Origin: Cohnella phaseoli
GTDB taxonomy: Bacteria; Bacillota; Bacilli; Paenibacillales; Paenibacillaceae
NCBI RefSeq assembly: GCF_003386235.1
Contig: NZ_QRDZ01000029.1
Coordinates: 1-64,000, forward strand
Reading direction: 5' to 3'
DNA length: 64,000 nt
The notes under the pieces were generated by a model, which saw only the letters and a list, made by a program, of their open reading frames with translations, ran no database searches and was not told the DNA's origin. Made by a program: the position numbers and the translations under genes. Positions 61,324 through 64,000 of the stretch are shown here, piece by piece (the stretch's first letter is position 1; every line of letters starts with the position of its first letter).

Positions 61324-61671
61324 ATCTTTTTTCCGAATCGATCGGATTCTGTCCAGCAGGTTGGCGCGAATCTGACTAAGCTCGGCAATTTGGGCATCGA
61401 TTTCCCGCAGCTTGCTTTCGTATACCGGAAGCACTTCCCGGCAGAAGGCTTCTTCATTTTTAAGCACGCAATGAAGAAAGCTCGCAATCTGCTCCGTCGT
61501 CAGCCCCAAAGCCAAATAAAGCCGGATCGTTTGTACCTGCTCCACGGCAAGGGGCGAGTATTCCCGGTAACCGTTGCTGCCGCGGACCGAGGTCAGCAGC
61601 TTCCGTTCCTCATAGTACCGGAGCGAACGTATGCTGACTCCGGTTTTGGCGGACAATTCCCCGATTTGCAT
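61321..61671 (-). CDS. MerR-family transcriptional regulator
   Basis: 116 residues from ATG 61671 (GGGGGAG upstream); 11 more upstream codons lack support. The winged helix is MQIGELSAKTGVSIRSLRYYEE, followed by KLL and a C-terminal coiled coil. There is one Cys in the linker helix (LHCVLKNEEAFC has two), so a metal or redox signal is possible but not shown. The stop TAG is completed by the end of the MITE-like element. It lies next to its own overspaced promoter. Confidence 0.92.
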   Translation of the reverse strand: MQIGELSAKTGVSIRSLRYYEERKLLTSVRGSNGYREYSPLAVEQVQTIRLYLALGLTTEQIASFLHCVLKNEEAFCREVLPVYESKLREIDAQIAELSQIRANLLDRIRSIRKKD

Positions 61672-61703
61672 GGCTGCTCCCCCTTGGCGGTCGATTCCTA
61701 ACA

Positions 61704-61735
61704 AGCATAAACCCTGACATTGATGTCAGGGTCAA
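61704..61735 (-). promoter_or_regulatory. MerR-type overspaced promoter with palindromic operator
   Basis: On the minus strand TTGACC (61730-61735) and TATGCT (61704-61709) are 20 bases apart, with the palindrome CCCTGACAT-TG-ATGTCAGGG (61712-61731) between them. A 19-20 base spacer filled by a palindrome is the hallmark of promoters that MerR-family proteins activate by untwisting DNA. Predicted autoregulation of the adjacent merR gene. Confidence 0.8.
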
Positions 61736-61743
61736 GGAAAATT

Positions 61744-63060
61744 TTAATCGCGTTCGTAGATCGAGCCGGAGCGGCTGGCGTAAAATTCGGCGTACACCTT
61801 CTCCGCATAAGCGTCCGTCATGCCGGAGATGTAGTCGGCGGCAAGCCGCTCCCACGGCCATTTCGCCTTCTGCGCCTCGTAGCTGGAGAGCCAATCCGGG
61901 GGAATAATCAACCGCCCGGTGTCGTAGTTTTTGAAGCTGCCCCACAGTCGTTCGATCATAACCTCGCTCCGCTTATGCAGCCTCTGTACGCGAAAATCTT
62001 TGATCAAGGTCACCCAAGCGAGCTTCTTCAATATTTCCATCGTCCGCAGCAGTCCCCAATCCCGCTGCCCCTCGCGCACGAACGTCACCTTTTTCCAGCC
62101 GCTCGCCGCATCGTCGATAATGCCGACCTCGCTGGCAAACTTTCGTACCCAGCGCGCTTTCATTTCCCGGCGGGTTCGCGACGGCTCGCGCTCGCATTCC
62201 ACGTAGATCTGCGCCCATTGCTCGTAGAACTCGATCAGCACGCGCTTAACCATCGCCTCCTGATCGACGCCCTGCCAGTTGCCGGCGGAGTAGTTCGGGT
62301 CTTCCGTAATCTCCTGCAGCACGTGAGCGACAACCCGATCATCCTCGAAGAAGGCGCGATCCATCAAAATTTTCCCGGCTCGAATGCCGTCCTCCAGATC
62401 GTGGGTCGAATAAGCGATATCGTCGCACAGATCCATCAGTTGGGCTTCCAGCGTCGCGCAGCTTTCAGGCATTCCCCACGTCTGTCGAAGAAACTCGATG
62501 CCTTCCCATTCCTTGCGATAGACGCCTTTGTTCCTCCCCGGATCGTCGATGCAGTACGGGTATTTGTTGATCGCCAGCAGCACCGCCGCTGTCAGATCCA
62601 GGCCGCTGTCGCTGCCCGCCCGCTTCTCCAGGAACATGAGGATGCGAAAATTTTGCGCGTTCCCCTCGTACTTCAGGCCGTGCTCCGCGCGGAGAAGGCG
62701 ATCCAGCACCTCTTCTCCTTTATGTCCGAACGGCGGATGGCCCAGGTCATGGGCAAGCGATGCGCATTCCACAACCTCGGGATCGATCGTCAAGCCGGGA
62801 TGCTCCTTCACCGCCAGGAACGGATACGACTTGCCAAGCCGCCTAGCCACTTCTCGGGCAATTTGCGACACTTCCAGGGAATGGGTCAGCCGCGTCCGGT
62901 AGTAGTCTCCCGAGCCGGCGCCGAACACTTGGGATTTTCCTTGCAGTCTACGAAAAGCCGGAGACTGAATCAGCCTCGCGTAATCTTTCTCAAACTCGTC
63001 GCGGTCGTCCCCGGAATGGATGTTCTCGGTATCGTATAATCTCATCTTTCTGACGTTCAT
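61744..63060 (-). CDS. HD-domain dNTP triphosphohydrolase (dGTPase-like)
   Basis: 438 residues from ATG 63060, after AAGGGAG; codons up to 63147 overlap the secA gene. Motif H60...H104-D105...D: RTRLTHSLEVSQIAREV and LAHDLGHPPFGHKGEE, with LVDLCDDIAYSTHDLEDG later. It hydrolyses dGTP or other dNTPs to nucleoside plus triphosphate, controlling dNTP pools. Its N-terminal PAFRRLQGKSQVF fits. It lies 26 bases downstream of the SecA gene, so the two may be co-transcribed. Confidence 0.92.
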   Translation of the reverse strand: MNVRKMRLYDTENIHSGDDRDEFEKDYARLIQSPAFRRLQGKSQVFGAGSGDYYRTRLTHSLEVSQIAREVARRLGKSYPFLAVKEHPGLTIDPEVVECASLAHDLGHPPFGHKGEEVLDRLLRAEHGLKYEGNAQNFRILMFLEKRAGSDSGLDLTAAVLLAINKYPYCIDDPGRNKGVYRKEWEGIEFLRQTWGMPESCATLEAQLMDLCDDIAYSTHDLEDGIRAGKILMDRAFFEDDRVVAHVLQEITEDPNYSAGNWQGVDQEAMVKRVLIEFYEQWAQIYVECEREPSRTRREMKARWVRKFASEVGIIDDAASGWKKVTFVREGQRDWGLLRTMEILKKLAWVTLIKDFRVQRLHKRSEVMIERLWGSFKNYDTGRLIIPPDWLSSYEAQKAKWPWERLAADYISGMTDAYAEKVYAEFYASRSGSIYERD

Positions 63061-63086
63061 GCGATGTCTCCCTTGCACAACTTCGT

Positions 63087-64000
63087 TTAGAAGTTGAAAA
63101 TACTCGTCTTCTTCTCCATAAACTGATCCTGGATCAGATAGGTCCACGTTCTCGCTGGCGGCTTAAAGCCCATCCGCTCCCATTCCGCACGATCGCCGGT
63201 GCCTGAGGCATCGAGCCTCCTAAGCGCCTTAACCGTCTCCTTCTCCAGTTTATCCGGAATCTGCTCGAAGGCGTGTATGATCCGGTGATGAAATTCGTCG
63301 ACCGGGTTGCGGTTCGCCAGACTTTCCAGATGGATGCCTTCGCGAATGTAGGAGACGTAAGCGAGATGATCCGCCCAAGCCTTGTCCATCAAATACAGTC
63401 GGATGTGCTTCTCGCGATCGCTCATGCCGCTGCGATCGTGCAGCACCGCTTCGCGCTGGTCATGGTGAATGCGCCGCTGCTCCTCCACCATATCCGAATA
63501 CTTGTTCAGCGTCTTGCGCAGCTCGAAATTTTGCCCCATCACGACGCGCTGAATATGATCCATTTTTTTGCTGAACACCGAAGCGGACAGCTCCTCGTCC
63601 TGTTTGCCCGTCCGGTAAGCGGCCGGAATCGCTTTCTCGATGCCGAACCGATTGATCAGTTCGTCCTCCAGACAGACGTAAAACCGCGAAGACCCAGGGT
63701 CTCCCTGCCTCCCGGCGCGGCCTCTCAGCTGATTGTCGATGCGCGCGCTCTCGTTCATATGCGTGCCGATGACGTACAAGCCGCCGAGCCTTGCCACTTG
63801 TTCCGCTTGGGCGGCGTCCGCCGCGCCGAGACGGATGTCAACGCCGCGTCCGGCCATGTTCGTAGACACCGTGACTGCGCCCAGCTCTCCCGCGCGCGCA
63901 ATAATTTCCGCTTCCTTCTCGTCGTTCTTGGCGTTAAGGACATGGCAGCTCACGTTCGCCTTATGAAGCTCCTCCGCCAATTGATCGGATTCCTCGACGC
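63087..64000 (-). CDS. secA2: Accessory-type SecA translocase ATPase (5' end beyond window)
   Basis: The frame runs off the right edge; about 304 C-terminal residues are visible. VEESDQ and NAKNDEKEAEIIARAGE, then STNMAGRGVDIRLG (usual GRGTDI has V), the QLRGRAGRQGDPGSSRFYVCLED helicase motif, and the helical scaffold to the end. The C-terminus stops at FMEKKTSIFNF with no zinc-binding SEC-C tail, as in accessory SecA2 rather than housekeeping SecA. Distinguishing the two needs the rest of the gene. Upstream of the dNTPase gene. Confidence 0.85.
   Translation of the reverse strand, partial: VEESDQLAEELHKANVSCHVLNAKNDEKEAEIIARAGELGAVTVSTNMAGRGVDIRLGAADAAQAEQVARLGGLYVIGTHMNESARIDNQLRGRAGRQGDPGSSRFYVCLEDELINRFGIEKAIPAAYRTGKQDEELSASVFSKKMDHIQRVVMGQNFELRKTLNKYSDMVEEQRRIHHDQREAVLHDRSGMSDREKHIRLYLMDKAWADHLAYVSYIREGIHLESLANRNPVDEFHHRIIHAFEQIPDKLEKETVKALRRLDASGTGDRAEWERMGFKPPARTWTYLIQDQFMEKKTSIFNF

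Noticed and set aside
63087..64000. Housekeeping secA
   Set aside because: The C-terminal zinc-binding tail is absent, favouring an accessory SecA; the missing N-terminal part prevents a final decision.

Overview
The window looks like chromosome of an aerobic, spore-forming member of the Paenibacillaceae (Paenibacillus/Cohnella-like). The grounds are the fairly high-GC Firmicute codon use, strong AGGAGG-type ribosome sites with frequent TTG/GTG starts, a XerS-type recombinase, a FusB/FusC-type EF-G-binding protein, a BceRS-BceAB peptide-detoxification module, a bacterial nitric oxide synthase, a BclA-like collagen-repeat protein and a substrate-binding protein carrying a copper-amine-oxidase-N-like domain. 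This is inference from gene content; no rRNA or tRNA gene was seen.

Layout. 1-4.7 kb: accessory genes (ankyrin protein cut by the left edge, a formylglycine-generating-enzyme-like protein, two unknowns, a collagen-like exosporium-type protein). 4.7-12.6 kb: a minus-strand biosynthetic operon with a type III polyketide synthase, SAM methyltransferase, FAD oxidoreductase, FabF-like ketosynthase and MMPL exporter, followed by a FAD/Rieske oxidoreductase. 12.7-14.5 kb: EF-G-binding protein and aldo/keto reductase. 14.6-19.1 kb: BceRS-BceAB with a recognisable BceR operator. 19.2-23.6 kb: permuted NlpC/P60-like protein, thiamine-binding protein, two arrays of ~50-bp tandem repeats, nitric oxide synthase, small membrane protein, xerS. 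23.6-28.9 kb: an AT-rich two-gene island, an Mrr-nuclease/STAND NTPase plus a second PD-(D/E)XK nuclease, which is the best candidate for an undescribed (probably anti-phage) system. 29.2-31.7 kb: a MITE-like element, fumC and small genes. 31.8-37.6 kb: a Fur-controlled siderophore-iron locus with a divergent AraC-PBP regulator (Feu/Btr-like). 37.6-41.7 kb: phosphatase, truncated GNAT, VanW-APH fusion, GNAT, HD protein. 41.9-51.1 kb: signalling block (two-component pair, LuxR-type HTH, hybrid kinase, response regulator, degenerate EAL protein). 51.2-64 kb: hisC, DUF2087 regulator with GIY-YIG protein, lipoprotein, ABC-F protein, GNAT, HAD, hydrolase, SDR, SWIM protein, a merR-trxA pair separated by the second MITE-like copy, dNTPase and an accessory-type secA cut by the right edge.

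How parts fit. The polyketide operon probably makes and exports an alkylpyrone or alkylresorcinol-like lipid. The Bce module detects and removes cell-wall-active peptides through the BceR site at the end of bceS. The iron locus has two permeases and a binding protein but no ATPase, so it must borrow one. Several genes are altered at key residues (hydrolase nucleophile Ser to Phe, degenerate EAL, truncated GNAT). CDS starts were moved from the longest open frame wherever a ribosome site clearly favoured an internal start.
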